From Lewinellaceae bacterium (GTDB lineage Bacteria > Bacteroidota > Bacteroidia > Chitinophagales > Saprospiraceae): 64,000 nt of DNA. Position numbers and translations under genes: made by a program. Under the pieces are notes generated by a model, which did not search any database, had not been told where the DNA came from, and saw only the letters and a program-made list of their open reading frames with translations. Within the stretch, counting starts at the first letter, position 1. Every line of letters starts with the position of its first letter. Below are positions 16,561 through 25,367 of the stretch, in pieces. The stretch is from positions 1,240,001 through 1,304,000 of the forward strand of contig JACJYG010000005.1 of NCBI GenBank assembly GCA_020636215.1, written 5' to 3'.

Positions 16561-19215
16561 ATGGCTGAAGAATACCTCCATCCGGAATTAAAAAAGTTCA
16601 AGTTCCGTGAACTGAAGGTTTACGCCTCTACCGAATGGCTGGCAGATAACAAGAAGAAGTATCGCCAGGTGTTCGACCGGTATGAAACGACCTATGTCTA
16701 CGCAGAACTCTCTTTTTATAACAAGTTATTCGATATCGAGGATTGGGAAGTGGAGGTAGAACTCAAGTGCTACTCCATGAAGAAAGCTCAGAAACTACTT
16801 TGTTCCCTGCCTTTCCGGCGCAAAGTGAGTAAGTATGACAATGTGATGTTCATCCGGGAAGGATGGGGCAACAAAAACGAAGGCGCTTTCTGGAAAAAGG
16901 GCACTTATTATTGGGAGGCCTGGATTGAGGGGGAGAAGATCGCCACAAAATACTTCTACGTGGAAGATGCCGGCCGGCCGGCCCTGCCCGGAGAGAACCC
17001 CTACATGGAAGTCCAATCCCTCAAGCTATACGAAGGCCCGTACGATGATGTGATCGAAGACGAACGCGTGTACTATTACACCTTCAGTAGCGAAGAAACC
17101 CGGTACATTTATGTAGAGATCGCATTGCGCAACCTCCATCTCAGCCGGTCCTGGCACTGTGAGCTCTTTACCAAATTCTATAACGACGCCCGGGAGCTGA
17201 AAGGGCAGGTCATCAGGCTGCAACGCATTGATAAACGCGATGAAATGATCCGGATCACTGCCGGCTGGGGGTCCAATGTCAAGGGCTCCTGGCGAAAGGA
17301 CCGCTATACCGCCGAGATCATTTTTATGGACCGGCTGTTGGCGGTAATTCCTTTTGAGGTAGCAGACGAATTTGAGGAGGGGCTTTCCGGTGTTATGTTG
17401 CCCGACCGGCAGGCAGTAGCACCGCTTACCCCCGACGAAAATTTCAATCAGACCTTTGAAGACGTTATGGTGCGCCTCGATGCGCTTATTGGCCTGGACG
17501 CAATAAAAAAACAAGTGCTCGACCATGCCAAATATATTCAATTTCTGCAGTTGCGTAAGGAAAAGGGCTTCGCGGAAAAAGAAGAGATCAATGTCCATTC
17601 CGTCTTCATTGGCAACCCTGGCACCGGAAAGACCACGGTCGCAAAAAAAATGGGCCTCTTATACAAAAAAATGGGTTTGCTAACCAAAGGCCATGTTCAC
17701 GAAGTGGACCGGGTAGACCTTGTTGGAGAGTATATCGGGCAGACGGCGCCCAAGGTCAAGGAGAACATAGAAAAAGCCAGGGGAGGTGTATTGTTCATCG
17801 ATGAAGCGTATGCCCTGGCTCGCTCCAATGACGATAGCAAGGACTTCGGCCGCGAAGTCATCGAAATACTGGTCAAGGAAATGTCCAATGGCCCCGGCGA
17901 CCTTGCTGTGATCGTAGCCGGTTACCCGAAAGAGATGCGCCATTTTCTGGATTCCAACCCCGGGCTGAAATCCCGCTTTAAACTGTATTTCGAGTTTTCC
18001 GACTATCTGCCTCAGGAGCTGTCCCAAATTGCTGAATATGCCTGCAGGGAAAAAGGGGTAAGCCTGACGGAAGCGGCCAAAGTAAAGGTCGATGACATCA
18101 TTATCAACGCCTATCGCACCCGCGACCGCTCTTTTGGCAACGCCCGTTTCGTCTATGACCTGATCGAAAAATCCAAAGTGGAACTTGGGCTGCGGGTGAT
18201 GTCGAAGGAGGATCCCCGAAGCCTGGGCAAAGAGGACTTGTCCATTATTGAAATACAAGATGTGGAACGGGTAGAGATCGAACCCAAAGTTGAATTGCCT
18301 AACATCCCGGTGGACGAAGCGCTGTTAAAAGCCTCACTCGAAGAGCTAAACCGGCTCATCGGTATGGAAAACATCAAAGCGCAGATCAACGAGTTGGTCC
18401 GCCTGGTGCGTTTCTACCGGGAATCGGGCCGTGATGTGCTCAATAGCTTCTTTCTGCATACGGTGTTTATTGGTAACCCCGGCACTGGTAAAACCACCGT
18501 GGCCCGTATTCTGACCAAAATATACAAGTCCCTCGGAGTATTGGAACGCGGGCATATGGTGGAAACCGACCGGCAGGGCCTGGTAGCGGGCCACGTCGGG
18601 CAGACGGCCATCAAGACCGCCGAACGGATTGATGAGGCTATGGGCGGCGTCCTGTTTATCGACGAAGCCTACTCTCTGACGATGCGCGGCGCCGGTATGT
18701 CTGGAGGCGATTTCGGCGACGAGGCCATTCAAACCCTGCTCAAACGCATGGAGGACCACCGTGGCAATTTCTTCGTCTTTGTAGCGGGCTACCCGGACAA
18801 TATGGAGGCTTTCCTCAAAGCTAACCCCGGATTGAACTCCCGCTTCGACAAGATCCTGAAATTCGAGGATTATTCACCGGAAGAGCTGAGCCGCATTGCC
18901 CTGCAGATGCTCTTTACCCAAAATATTGTGCCGGAACCGGAGGCCGAGGCCCACCTCAAGGATTATCTTGCCTTCCTTCATGATTATCGCGATAAATATT
19001 TCGGCAACGCCCGAACCGTGCGCAACATCGTCAACGAAGCGATCAAGAACCATAACCTGCGCCTGGCTGCCCTCGGCCCCGAAGAGCGCGCCAAAACGCC
19101 TGCCAACCTGCTTACCCTGGCCGATGTGATTGCCTTCAAGCTGGACAAAAGCGACTTTATCTTTAACAAGCAATCGATTGGATTCCGGCGCAGGGAAACG
19201 GGGGGTGGGCGTTAA
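16561..19215 (+). CDS. Tandem CbbX/SpoVK-type AAA+ ATPase with duplicated N-terminal beta domain
   Basis: 884 residues. Residues 17-135 and 153-268 are two copies of a beta-rich module sharing a tyrosine-rich VYAEL/IYVEI strand, a W-x-E/C-E-L strand, an IxxGWG turn and a G-x-W-x-K motif. Two CbbX-like AAA+ domains follow: Walker A GNPGTGKTTV at about 351 and 638, Walker B GVLFIDEAY at about 409 and 696, pore loops YIGQTAPK and HVGQTAIK, and NPGLKSRF/NPGLNSRF arginine regions. CbbX remodels RuBisCO, but no RuBisCO genes are visible, so its client is unknown. The gene is divergent from the Clp/RF2-like gene across 214 bp; shared control is plausible. Confidence 0.85.
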   Translation: MAEEYLHPELKKFKFRELKVYASTEWLADNKKKYRQVFDRYETTYVYAELSFYNKLFDIEDWEVEVELKCYSMKKAQKLLCSLPFRRKVSKYDNVMFIREGWGNKNEGAFWKKGTYYWEAWIEGEKIATKYFYVEDAGRPALPGENPYMEVQSLKLYEGPYDDVIEDERVYYYTFSSEETRYIYVEIALRNLHLSRSWHCELFTKFYNDARELKGQVIRLQRIDKRDEMIRITAGWGSNVKGSWRKDRYTAEIIFMDRLLAVIPFEVADEFEEGLSGVMLPDRQAVAPLTPDENFNQTFEDVMVRLDALIGLDAIKKQVLDHAKYIQFLQLRKEKGFAEKEEINVHSVFIGNPGTGKTTVAKKMGLLYKKMGLLTKGHVHEVDRVDLVGEYIGQTAPKVKENIEKARGGVLFIDEAYALARSNDDSKDFGREVIEILVKEMSNGPGDLAVIVAGYPKEMRHFLDSNPGLKSRFKLYFEFSDYLPQELSQIAEYACREKGVSLTEAAKVKVDDIIINAYRTRDRSFGNARFVYDLIEKSKVELGLRVMSKEDPRSLGKEDLSIIEIQDVERVEIEPKVELPNIPVDEALLKASLEELNRLIGMENIKAQINELVRLVRFYRESGRDVLNSFFLHTVFIGNPGTGKTTVARILTKIYKSLGVLERGHMVETDRQGLVAGHVGQTAIKTAERIDEAMGGVLFIDEAYSLTMRGAGMSGGDFGDEAIQTLLKRMEDHRGNFFVFVAGYPDNMEAFLKANPGLNSRFDKILKFEDYSPEELSRIALQMLFTQNIVPEPEAEAHLKDYLAFLHDYRDKYFGNARTVRNIVNEAIKNHNLRLAALGPEERAKTPANLLTLADVIAFKLDKSDFIFNKQSIGFRRRETGGGR

Positions 19216-19237
19216 ATAGCCATATTGCAATCCTCTT

Positions 19238-20077
19238 TTACTTTCCGAACACGCCCATTCGCCATGGCTTATACCGGGCGGGGACAATGTTGTAGTGTTC
19301 CTTTTGCCGTTGCTCTTTCCGAAAAAATAGCAAGCCTACCTGAAACAGGTCGATGGATAAAGTGACGCTGGGGTGCTGCTGCATGTCCAGCCAGGCAGCC
19401 TCCATTTCCCGCGACCAATGGATGTCGGCGATAACGAAAAGGCTATCGTTGTGGGCGTAAGGCAGGCAAAGGTTAAAATATTCCAGGCTGGCGCCGGCGC
19501 GGTGGTCGCCATCGAGATAAAGGTAGTCCAGTTGTTGCAGGTGTTGCAGGGCGCCGGGCAACAACTCGCGAAAGGCGCCATTTAGCAGCCGGATATGGGG
19601 CAGGCCCAGTTGCTGAAAGTGTTTTTTGGCCCGTAGCGCTGTTTCCGGGCAGCCTTCAATGGTAAGGAACTCCGCATTCAGGGCTGCTGCGGCCTGGTAG
19701 GCAGTAGAAATGCCCAATGAGGTTCCCAGTTCCAGTATCCGCCGGGGTTTTATAAAGTGAACCAGGCGAAAAAGCAGCCGCCCCGTTGCCGGAGAAATGG
19801 CCGAATTACGGGCAAGGCTGCTGATGCTGCGCACCGGCCCGGGAGTAACCTTAGAACCCGCGCCGTAATCGGTGACGGAAATCCTGTTCCGGTCGCGCAA
19901 TAACAGTTGCCGAAGCTGTTCGATAATGGCAAAGGCGTAGAACACCCGCTTGTCTTCCACCACTTGTTCCGTGAGCTCGAATACGAAAGGGGAGTGCAGG
20001 CCATATCGCGTGTAGGCCCTGCGGTAGAATCGCAGATACCGCCAGGCGATTTGAAGAAAAAGGACGATAGCTTTCAT
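19238..20077 (-). CDS. Class I SAM-dependent methyltransferase-like protein
   Basis: 279 residues. The core contains RRILELGTSLGISTAYQAAA, a glycine-rich SAM-binding motif I, followed by LTIEGCPETALRAKKHF (motif II acidic residue) and LDYLYLDGDHRAGASLEYF, typical of O-methyltransferases. The N-terminal 90 residues (LRFYRRAYTRYGLHSPFVFEL) are shared by a Bacteroidota family often annotated as class I methyltransferase. The substrate is unknown. It ends 22 bp from the convergent tandem AAA+ gene. Confidence 0.82.
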   Translation of the reverse strand: MKAIVLFLQIAWRYLRFYRRAYTRYGLHSPFVFELTEQVVEDKRVFYAFAIIEQLRQLLLRDRNRISVTDYGAGSKVTPGPVRSISSLARNSAISPATGRLLFRLVHFIKPRRILELGTSLGISTAYQAAAALNAEFLTIEGCPETALRAKKHFQQLGLPHIRLLNGAFRELLPGALQHLQQLDYLYLDGDHRAGASLEYFNLCLPYAHNDSLFVIADIHWSREMEAAWLDMQQHPSVTLSIDLFQVGLLFFRKEQRQKEHYNIVPARYKPWRMGVFGK

Positions 20078-20274
20078 GCATTTTTTGGTCTGGCGGAAAA
20101 AATAGTAAGAATTGTGGAAACCGCAATAGGGTAATGAGCATTAGCCAGCTTTCTGGCCCAAGAATATGTTTAAATACTGCAACTTCAGCTGTAGGATATG
20201 CGTTGAATAGGTCGTTTGAACTGTTATTCAAAATAATTTGCAATTTCTTCCCCTTTTCTTTAGTGACGGGGGAC

Positions 20275-20282
20275 TATTTTTG
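20275..20282 (+). promoter_or_regulatory. Probable -7 element of the S8 peptidase gene
   Basis: TATTTTTG matches TAnnTTTG 49 bp before the ATG at 20332. No well-spaced TTG was found. It supports the start at 20332 over the longer open frame. Confidence 0.4.
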
Positions 20283-20331
20283 CATCCTTATATTTCATGA
20301 TCTTAAAATTATAAAAGCAAAAACAGCAAGA

Positions 20332-22026
20332 ATGAAGCTAAGAGTGAAATTAGTGTGTTGGAGTCTATTCCTGAGTGCTACGTTTATTTTCGCACAGGAT
20401 AGCGCCCCGAAAAACTGGTTCAATCTGGACCTGTCAAAAGACGGCGTGCCTGGCGTGAGTACAGAGCGCACCTATCAGGAATTGCTCAAGGGCAAAAAAA
20501 GCAAGACCGTGGTGGTGGCCGTCCTGGATTCCGGTGTGGACTATGAGCACGAGGACTTGAAAGACATTATGTGGGTGAACGAAGATGAGATCCCCGGCAA
20601 TGGCATCGACGATGATAAAAATGGCTATATCGACGATATTCACGGGTGGAATTTCCTGGGTAACGCCAAGGGGGAGGATGTCGCTCATGACAATCTGGAA
20701 GTGACCCGCCTGTACAAAAAGTATAAGGAAATGTTCGAGGGCCGCGACGAGAATAAACTTTCCAAAAAGGAAAAGGAGGATTATGCGAAGTACAAGGAAT
20801 ACAAGAAAGTAGTTGAGGAAAAGCGGGCTCAACTGGAGGAAGAAGCCGGCACATTCATCGCTATTTCCACTGCCATCAACAATCTTTCCGATGAGATCGG
20901 CAAGGAATCCATTTCCGTGGAAGACTTAAAGAACTTTAAAACGGACAATCCCTTGATGGGGTACGCCGTGCAGATCTCGCAGTCCATTATGGCCAGTGAA
21001 GGACATTCTTTCGAGCAGATCAAGAAGGACATCAACGAGTATGCAGAGTACCTGCAGTCGGAATACGAATATCACTATAACCCGGATTTCGACCCCCGTT
21101 CCATCGTTGGCGACAACTACGCCGACCCCTACGACCGCAACTATGGCAACAATGACTATCGCGGCCCCGATGCCCAGCACGGTACGCACGTATCGGGCAT
21201 TATTGGCGCCGAACGCGGGAATGGCCTGGGTATGGACGGCGTTGCCGACAATGTGCGCATCATGTCTGTGCGCACGGTGCCCGATGGCGATGAGCGGGAT
21301 AAAGATGTAGCCGCCGCCATCATGTACGCAGTCGATAATGGCGCTTCGGTCATCAATATGAGCTTTGGCAAGGGCGCTTCCCCCCGGAAGGAGGTAGTGG
21401 ATGAAGCTGTAAAATACGCACAAGCCCATGACGTCCTGATCGTATGTGCGGCAGGTAACGATAATAAATTGATTACCAAAGACAACAACTTTCCGACCGA
21501 CCAGTACGCCAAGCGTGGCTTCCTGGGTTTGTTCGGGCCTAAGTTCGCCAACAACTGGATCGAAGTAGGCGCCATTAATTGGAAAACGGGTGAAGATCTG
21601 GTCGCTCCATTTTCCAACTATAGTCCTGACTATGTCGATGTTTTTTCTCCTGGTATGGATATCTATTCAACCGTGCCCTTCAATCAATACGAAAACCTGC
21701 AGGGCACTAGTATGGCTGCCCCGGTGGTGGCCGGCGTAGCTGCCATGTTGCGTTCCTACTTCCCCGACCTGACTGCAGAGCAGGTGAAAACGATAATTAT
21801 GGAGTCGGCTGTGAAGCAAAAGTATAAGGTGAAGGAACCGGGTGAAGACGAAGCCAACCGGGCTCTTGTGCCTTTTAGTTCGTTAAGCGTCACCGGTGGC
21901 ATTGTCAATGCCTACGAGGCCGTTAAGCTGGCCGAAAAGACCAAAGGCAAGAAGAAAGGAGTGTCTCGTGATGGAGTTGGCGGTAACGCCAGTAAGAAAG
22001 AAAAGAAAACAGTGGCAGTACCTTAG
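20332..22026 (+). CDS. Secreted subtilisin-like serine peptidase (S8)
   Basis: 564 residues from ATG 20332, where a Sec signal peptide begins (KLVCWSLFLSATFIFAQ). The subtilase triad is intact: Asp in VAVLDSGVDYEHEDL, His in HGTHVSGIIGA and Ser in GTSMAAPVVAGVAAM. Between Asp and His lies a ~170-residue charged insert rich in Lys/Glu and Asp/Tyr, including GNGIDDDKNGYIDDIHGWNF, which may bind calcium. There is no T9SS sorting domain; the C-terminus is a Lys-rich tail. Expected to act in the periplasm or outside the cell as an endopeptidase. Confidence 0.93.
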   Translation: MKLRVKLVCWSLFLSATFIFAQDSAPKNWFNLDLSKDGVPGVSTERTYQELLKGKKSKTVVVAVLDSGVDYEHEDLKDIMWVNEDEIPGNGIDDDKNGYIDDIHGWNFLGNAKGEDVAHDNLEVTRLYKKYKEMFEGRDENKLSKKEKEDYAKYKEYKKVVEEKRAQLEEEAGTFIAISTAINNLSDEIGKESISVEDLKNFKTDNPLMGYAVQISQSIMASEGHSFEQIKKDINEYAEYLQSEYEYHYNPDFDPRSIVGDNYADPYDRNYGNNDYRGPDAQHGTHVSGIIGAERGNGLGMDGVADNVRIMSVRTVPDGDERDKDVAAAIMYAVDNGASVINMSFGKGASPRKEVVDEAVKYAQAHDVLIVCAAGNDNKLITKDNNFPTDQYAKRGFLGLFGPKFANNWIEVGAINWKTGEDLVAPFSNYSPDYVDVFSPGMDIYSTVPFNQYENLQGTSMAAPVVAGVAAMLRSYFPDLTAEQVKTIIMESAVKQKYKVKEPGEDEANRALVPFSSLSVTGGIVNAYEAVKLAEKTKGKKKGVSRDGVGGNASKKEKKTVAVP

Positions 22027-22044
22027 GTTTTCAGTACGCCAGTT

Positions 22045-22073
22045 GGCCAGTACGCCAAAAATCGGTACTGGCC
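22045..22073. terminator. Hairpin between S8 peptidase and DUF721 genes
   Basis: GGCCAGTAC pairs perfectly with GTACTGGCC (9 bp, 11-nt loop). It lies in the short gap between convergent genes and probably acts as a terminator, although the T-tract is poor. Confidence 0.5.
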
Positions 22074-22090
22074 TGCTGGCTGCTGGCAAG

Positions 22091-22387
22091 CTATCGAATA
22101 ATCACATCCTGAATAAAATCCTCTCCGAGCTCTTCGTTGAGGATTTTTTTAATTTTATCCTTCCCGTAGGCCAATTCCTGACGCAGGGCGGCCGATTCGA
22201 TAGTAATGAAGAGCTTGTTGCGGTGCAATTTGATCTCTCGCGTATATCCGGAGATGGAGGGCCCCATGAGTTTTTCCCAGAGGCCTTGAATTCGGTTTTG
22301 GTTTAACTTGCCCTTCAGGCGATAGTGTTCGATCATGGCCCGGAGGGCTTCTTTGAGGCTGAGTTCATTGTGGGGGTTGTCGCTCAT
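22091..22387 (-). CDS. DUF721 / DciA-like protein
   Basis: 98 residues. The pattern LKEALRAMIEHYRLKGKLN, then LWEKLMGPSISGYTREIKLHRNKLFITIESAALRQELAYGKDKI (cut here) is the DUF721 fold; DciA proteins of this family load the replicative helicase. The ATG overlaps the recF stop by 4 bp (ATGA), a common recF-DUF721 arrangement in Bacteroidota that implies coupled translation. Confidence 0.88.
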   Translation of the reverse strand: MSDNPHNELSLKEALRAMIEHYRLKGKLNQNRIQGLWEKLMGPSISGYTREIKLHRNKLFITIESAALRQELAYGKDKIKKILNEELGEDFIQDVIIR

Positions 22388-23496
22388 AGTACTGGCATTT
22401 TGGTGGCTTTACCGTTGTCCACTCTATAGTTAAGGTATTCCTGTCCGAAGTGTTCGACGATGGCGCCGAGGCGGTTTTCATCTGTATCGGTAATGAAAAC
22501 CTGTCCAAAATCACCTTCCAGTAACAGGCCCAGAAGGTGGCGCACCCGCTCGTTGTCCAATTTATCGAAAATATCGTCGAGAAGCAGTATGGGCGCCATC
22601 TTTTTTTCCGACTGCAACAGGCGGTACTGCGCCAGCTTGAGCGCCAGCACAAAGGATTTGAGTTGCCCTTGCGAGGCAAAGCGTTTCAGGGGGTAACCTG
22701 CGATGGTGAAATCCAGGTCGTCCTTATGAATGCCAACGGTTGTGCGCTGCAGGATGCGGTCTTTCTCCCGGGCATCTTCCAGCAGTGACTCAAAGGAGTG
22801 GTCGTTCAGTTTTGAATCATAGGTGCAATCGATGGATTCGGCTTCCCCGGAGATCACGCGGTACTTTTCCCGCAGGATTCCCTGAAACCGGCTCATAAAT
22901 TGCCGCCGCGCCTCATGAATAGCCCGCCCCGGGCCTAATAATTGCTGGTCGTAGGCCTCTATCAAAGCAGTGTTATACCGGCCGTTATCGGCAAATTGTT
23001 TAAGCAGGGCATTTCGTTGTTGAAGCACCTTGTTGTAGGTAATGAGTTGCTGGAGATAATGGTTGTCGAGCTGCGACAGGGTATTGTCAAGGAAGCGGCG
23101 GCGAGCCTCACTACCTTCGGTAGCCAGGTAGGTATCATCCGGGGCGATCATCACCACGGGCAGCAGGCCAACGTGTTCGGAGAGGCGCAGGTAGGCCGTG
23201 TTATTGCGCTCCAGTTCTTTCTTTTTCCTTGGCGTCACCTTCGCTACGATGCGCTCCGGCCGGTTTTCCCGGAGGAAATGCCCTTCCAGGCGAAAGAAAG
23301 CTTCATTGTGGCGGGCGATGAGGCTGTCGGGCAGGTTGAAATGGCTCTTGCCCATGCACAGGTAGTAGACGGCGTCGAGCAGATTTGTCTTGCCCATGCC
23401 GTTGTGGCCCACGTAACAATTCAGCCGTGGGGAGCAGTCGATCCGTTGCGACTCGTAGTTTTTAAAATTTGTCAGTATATAGTGCTGTAGGTGCAA
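22384..23496 (-). CDS. recF: DNA replication and repair protein RecF
   Basis: 370 residues from a TTG at 23496 (LHLQHYILTNFKNYES, the usual RecF N-terminus). RecF is an SMC-like ATPase that helps load RecA at gaps with RecO and RecR. Motifs: Walker A GHNGMGKTNLLDA, the RecF signature EARRRFLDNTLSQ, and Walker B ILLLDDIFDKLD followed by QVFITDTD. The frame is open up to another TTG at 23547, but the promoter lies between the two, so the shorter form is preferred. Both candidate starts are TTG, which suggests weak translation initiation. Confidence 0.95.
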   Translation of the reverse strand: MHLQHYILTNFKNYESQRIDCSPRLNCYVGHNGMGKTNLLDAVYYLCMGKSHFNLPDSLIARHNEAFFRLEGHFLRENRPERIVAKVTPRKKKELERNNTAYLRLSEHVGLLPVVMIAPDDTYLATEGSEARRRFLDNTLSQLDNHYLQQLITYNKVLQQRNALLKQFADNGRYNTALIEAYDQQLLGPGRAIHEARRQFMSRFQGILREKYRVISGEAESIDCTYDSKLNDHSFESLLEDAREKDRILQRTTVGIHKDDLDFTIAGYPLKRFASQGQLKSFVLALKLAQYRLLQSEKKMAPILLLDDIFDKLDNERVRHLLGLLLEGDFGQVFITDTDENRLGAIVEHFGQEYLNYRVDNGKATKMPVL

Positions 23497-23514
23497 GGGT
23501 GTTATGCTTTGCGG

Positions 23515-23547
23515 CAAAGGTAAGAACAAGGGGGCAGCACTGGGCAA
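23515..23547 (-). promoter_or_regulatory. Promoter of recF-DUF721
   Basis: Minus strand: TTG at 23545-23547, 22 bp spacer, TACCTTTG at 23515-23522. The expected start of transcription is near 23508, which leaves a very short leader before the TTG start at 23496. Confidence 0.55.
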
Positions 23548-23624
23548 GCTTGTAGCAGGTTTATTCGCCAGCCAGCGGCCTTTACATTAGACTGAGGCTG
23601 CCTTTGAGGAAATGAAAGTATGGT

Positions 23625-24614
23625 TTAGGCATCATGTTTCTGATCCTTCATGATGTTGTCCAGTGTCCAGGTGATACTCGTTTCCATTGGAGCTCTCCGC
23701 TTCTCGCAATCCAGCATGGAACAAATGCGACAGTTGCCGGGCGGTTCGCAGGGGTCCATATGGACGAAAAGCTCTACTGCTGCATTGCAGTGTTGCCGCA
23801 TCAGAATTTCGAATTTTTTCACTTCTTCATGCCCTTGCCGCACATCGTAGTACCAGGGCACGGTCATATGGCAGTCGATATGCAGGGTGGCCCCGTATTT
23901 GATGACGCGGAAGTTGTGGACGTCGATCCAGGTATCTATGCGGTCCTGCTGCAGTTTTTCCACCAGCGTTTCGATGAGTTGATAGTCCGCTTCATCCATG
24001 ATTCCGGCCACCGACTGCCGCACCAACCGGAAGCCGGTCCAGATAATAATGCCCCCGAACAGAAGCGCTACCAGGCTGTCCAGCATAGTAATTCCGGTGA
24101 TGATCACCAGGCCTAGGCCCACGACCAGCCCGGCCGAGGAGTAAGCGTCGGATTTAAGGTGCTGGCCGCTGGCTTTCAGGATCAGCGAGCTGTGCTTTGC
24201 CCCCCGCCTTTCCAGGAAAAAGCCGATACCGTAGTTGATCGCCCCGGCGATACCCGTCAGGATGAGGCCGATGTCCAGGTCTTGGATCGTTTGCGGATAG
24301 ATGAGGTTGTAGCCTGCTTTGCCGATGATGGCCAGCCCGGCCAGGAAAATGAGCGCGCCTTCGAAACCAGCGGAAAGGAATTCTACCTTACCATGGCCGT
24401 AGGGATGGTTGCGGTCGCGGGGTTTGGCCGCCAGAGCCAGGCTGTAAAGGCCAAAGGCTGCAGCGGTCACATTGATAATACTTTCCAGGGCATCGGTCAG
24501 GATGGCGTTGGAGTTGGTCAGCCACCAGGCGATGAATTTGGCGGCGAGCAGCAACAGCCCGAGCAACAGGGCAAACAATTGTGCGGAAAAATTCCGGTGG
24601 TGTGTTTCTACCAA
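23625..24614 (-). CDS. Cation diffusion facilitator (CDF) transporter with Cys-rich tail
   Basis: 329 residues, from a TTG start because no ATG or GTG is available before the first membrane helix. CDF proteins export divalent metal ions (Zn, Fe, Mn, Co) by proton antiport. TM2 carries ILTDALESIIN and TM5 KSDAYSSAGLVVG, the paired Asp metal-binding positions; the loop HPYGHGKVEFLSAGFEG is the CDF signature. Six hydrophobic segments are followed by the cytoplasmic domain. The last 40 residues add a C-x5-C-x2-C-x4-C cluster (DPCEPPGNCRICSMLDC), not usual for the family and probably metal binding. Confidence 0.92.
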   Translation of the reverse strand: MVETHHRNFSAQLFALLLGLLLLAAKFIAWWLTNSNAILTDALESIINVTAAAFGLYSLALAAKPRDRNHPYGHGKVEFLSAGFEGALIFLAGLAIIGKAGYNLIYPQTIQDLDIGLILTGIAGAINYGIGFFLERRGAKHSSLILKASGQHLKSDAYSSAGLVVGLGLVIITGITMLDSLVALLFGGIIIWTGFRLVRQSVAGIMDEADYQLIETLVEKLQQDRIDTWIDVHNFRVIKYGATLHIDCHMTVPWYYDVRQGHEEVKKFEILMRQHCNAAVELFVHMDPCEPPGNCRICSMLDCEKRRAPMETSITWTLDNIMKDQKHDA

Positions 24615-24805
24615 ACTATTGATGAATTTATTTTCGACGGGAAATTAAAAGCTTTACGCCACAGATCAAAGTGGTAAAAGGATATGGAAAGAAGAATGGT
24701 TTCCCGTTCAGCCCATTTTTATTCCCTTTGGGCAAAGTTTTTTCCATAGCTGGCGTTGTTTCTATTATAATTGTTTCCATTAATAAAGAACGATTCCAAT
24801 CACTT

Positions 24806-25360
24806 ATGCCAAAGTTATTATTATTCTTCATTTTCTTCAGTTTATTGGCTGCCGCGGGCCTTCCCCTGAAGGGGCAGGGGCTTTACCGGGCCAATCAGGG
24901 GCAACTCTCTTTTAAATCAGATGCTCCCCTGGAGTTGATTGAGGCGGTTTCCAAAAGCCTTCGTGGCGTTATCGACCCGGCCAAGCGCACCTTCGCTTTT
25001 TCCGTGCCGGTCAATACTTTTCAGGGTTTCAATAGTCCGCTACAGCGGGAGCATTTCAATGAGAATTACATGGAAACAGCTGTTTACCAGGAGGCCACTT
25101 TCTCGGGAAAGATCATAGAGGATATCGACCTGTCCGTTCCCGGAACCTACAGCGTTCGGGCAAAGGGTAAACTCAATGTCCATGGTATAGAACAGGAACG
25201 AATCATCAAGAGCACGGTAGAGTCCAAAGAAAATGTCCTGATTGTCCGGTCTGATTTTACCGTCCTGCTGGCGGAGCATAATATCAGTATTCCAAGGATT
25301 GTCTACCAGAAGATCGCCGAAGAAATCCAGGTGCATGTGGAGGCTACCTTCTCAAGATAA
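24806..25360 (+). CDS. Secreted YceI-family protein
   Basis: 184 residues from ATG 24806 with a signal peptide (LLLFFIFFSLLAAAGLPLKGQG). The rest fits a YceI lipocalin-like barrel: GQLSFKSDAPLELIEA, FSVPVNTFQGFNSPLQREHF and a closing strand ending HVEATFSR. YceI proteins bind isoprenoid lipids in the periplasm in the structures known; the ligand here is unknown. It stands 7 bp before the sensor kinase gene and is likely co-transcribed with it. Confidence 0.82.
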   Translation: MPKLLLFFIFFSLLAAAGLPLKGQGLYRANQGQLSFKSDAPLELIEAVSKSLRGVIDPAKRTFAFSVPVNTFQGFNSPLQREHFNENYMETAVYQEATFSGKIIEDIDLSVPGTYSVRAKGKLNVHGIEQERIIKSTVESKENVLIVRSDFTVLLAEHNISIPRIVYQKIAEEIQVHVEATFSR

Positions 25361-25367
25361 CGGAGCG

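Noticed and set aside
16561..19215. RuBisCO activase CbbX in the strict sense
   Set aside because: Two AAA domains and an extra N-terminal region; no RuBisCO genes present.
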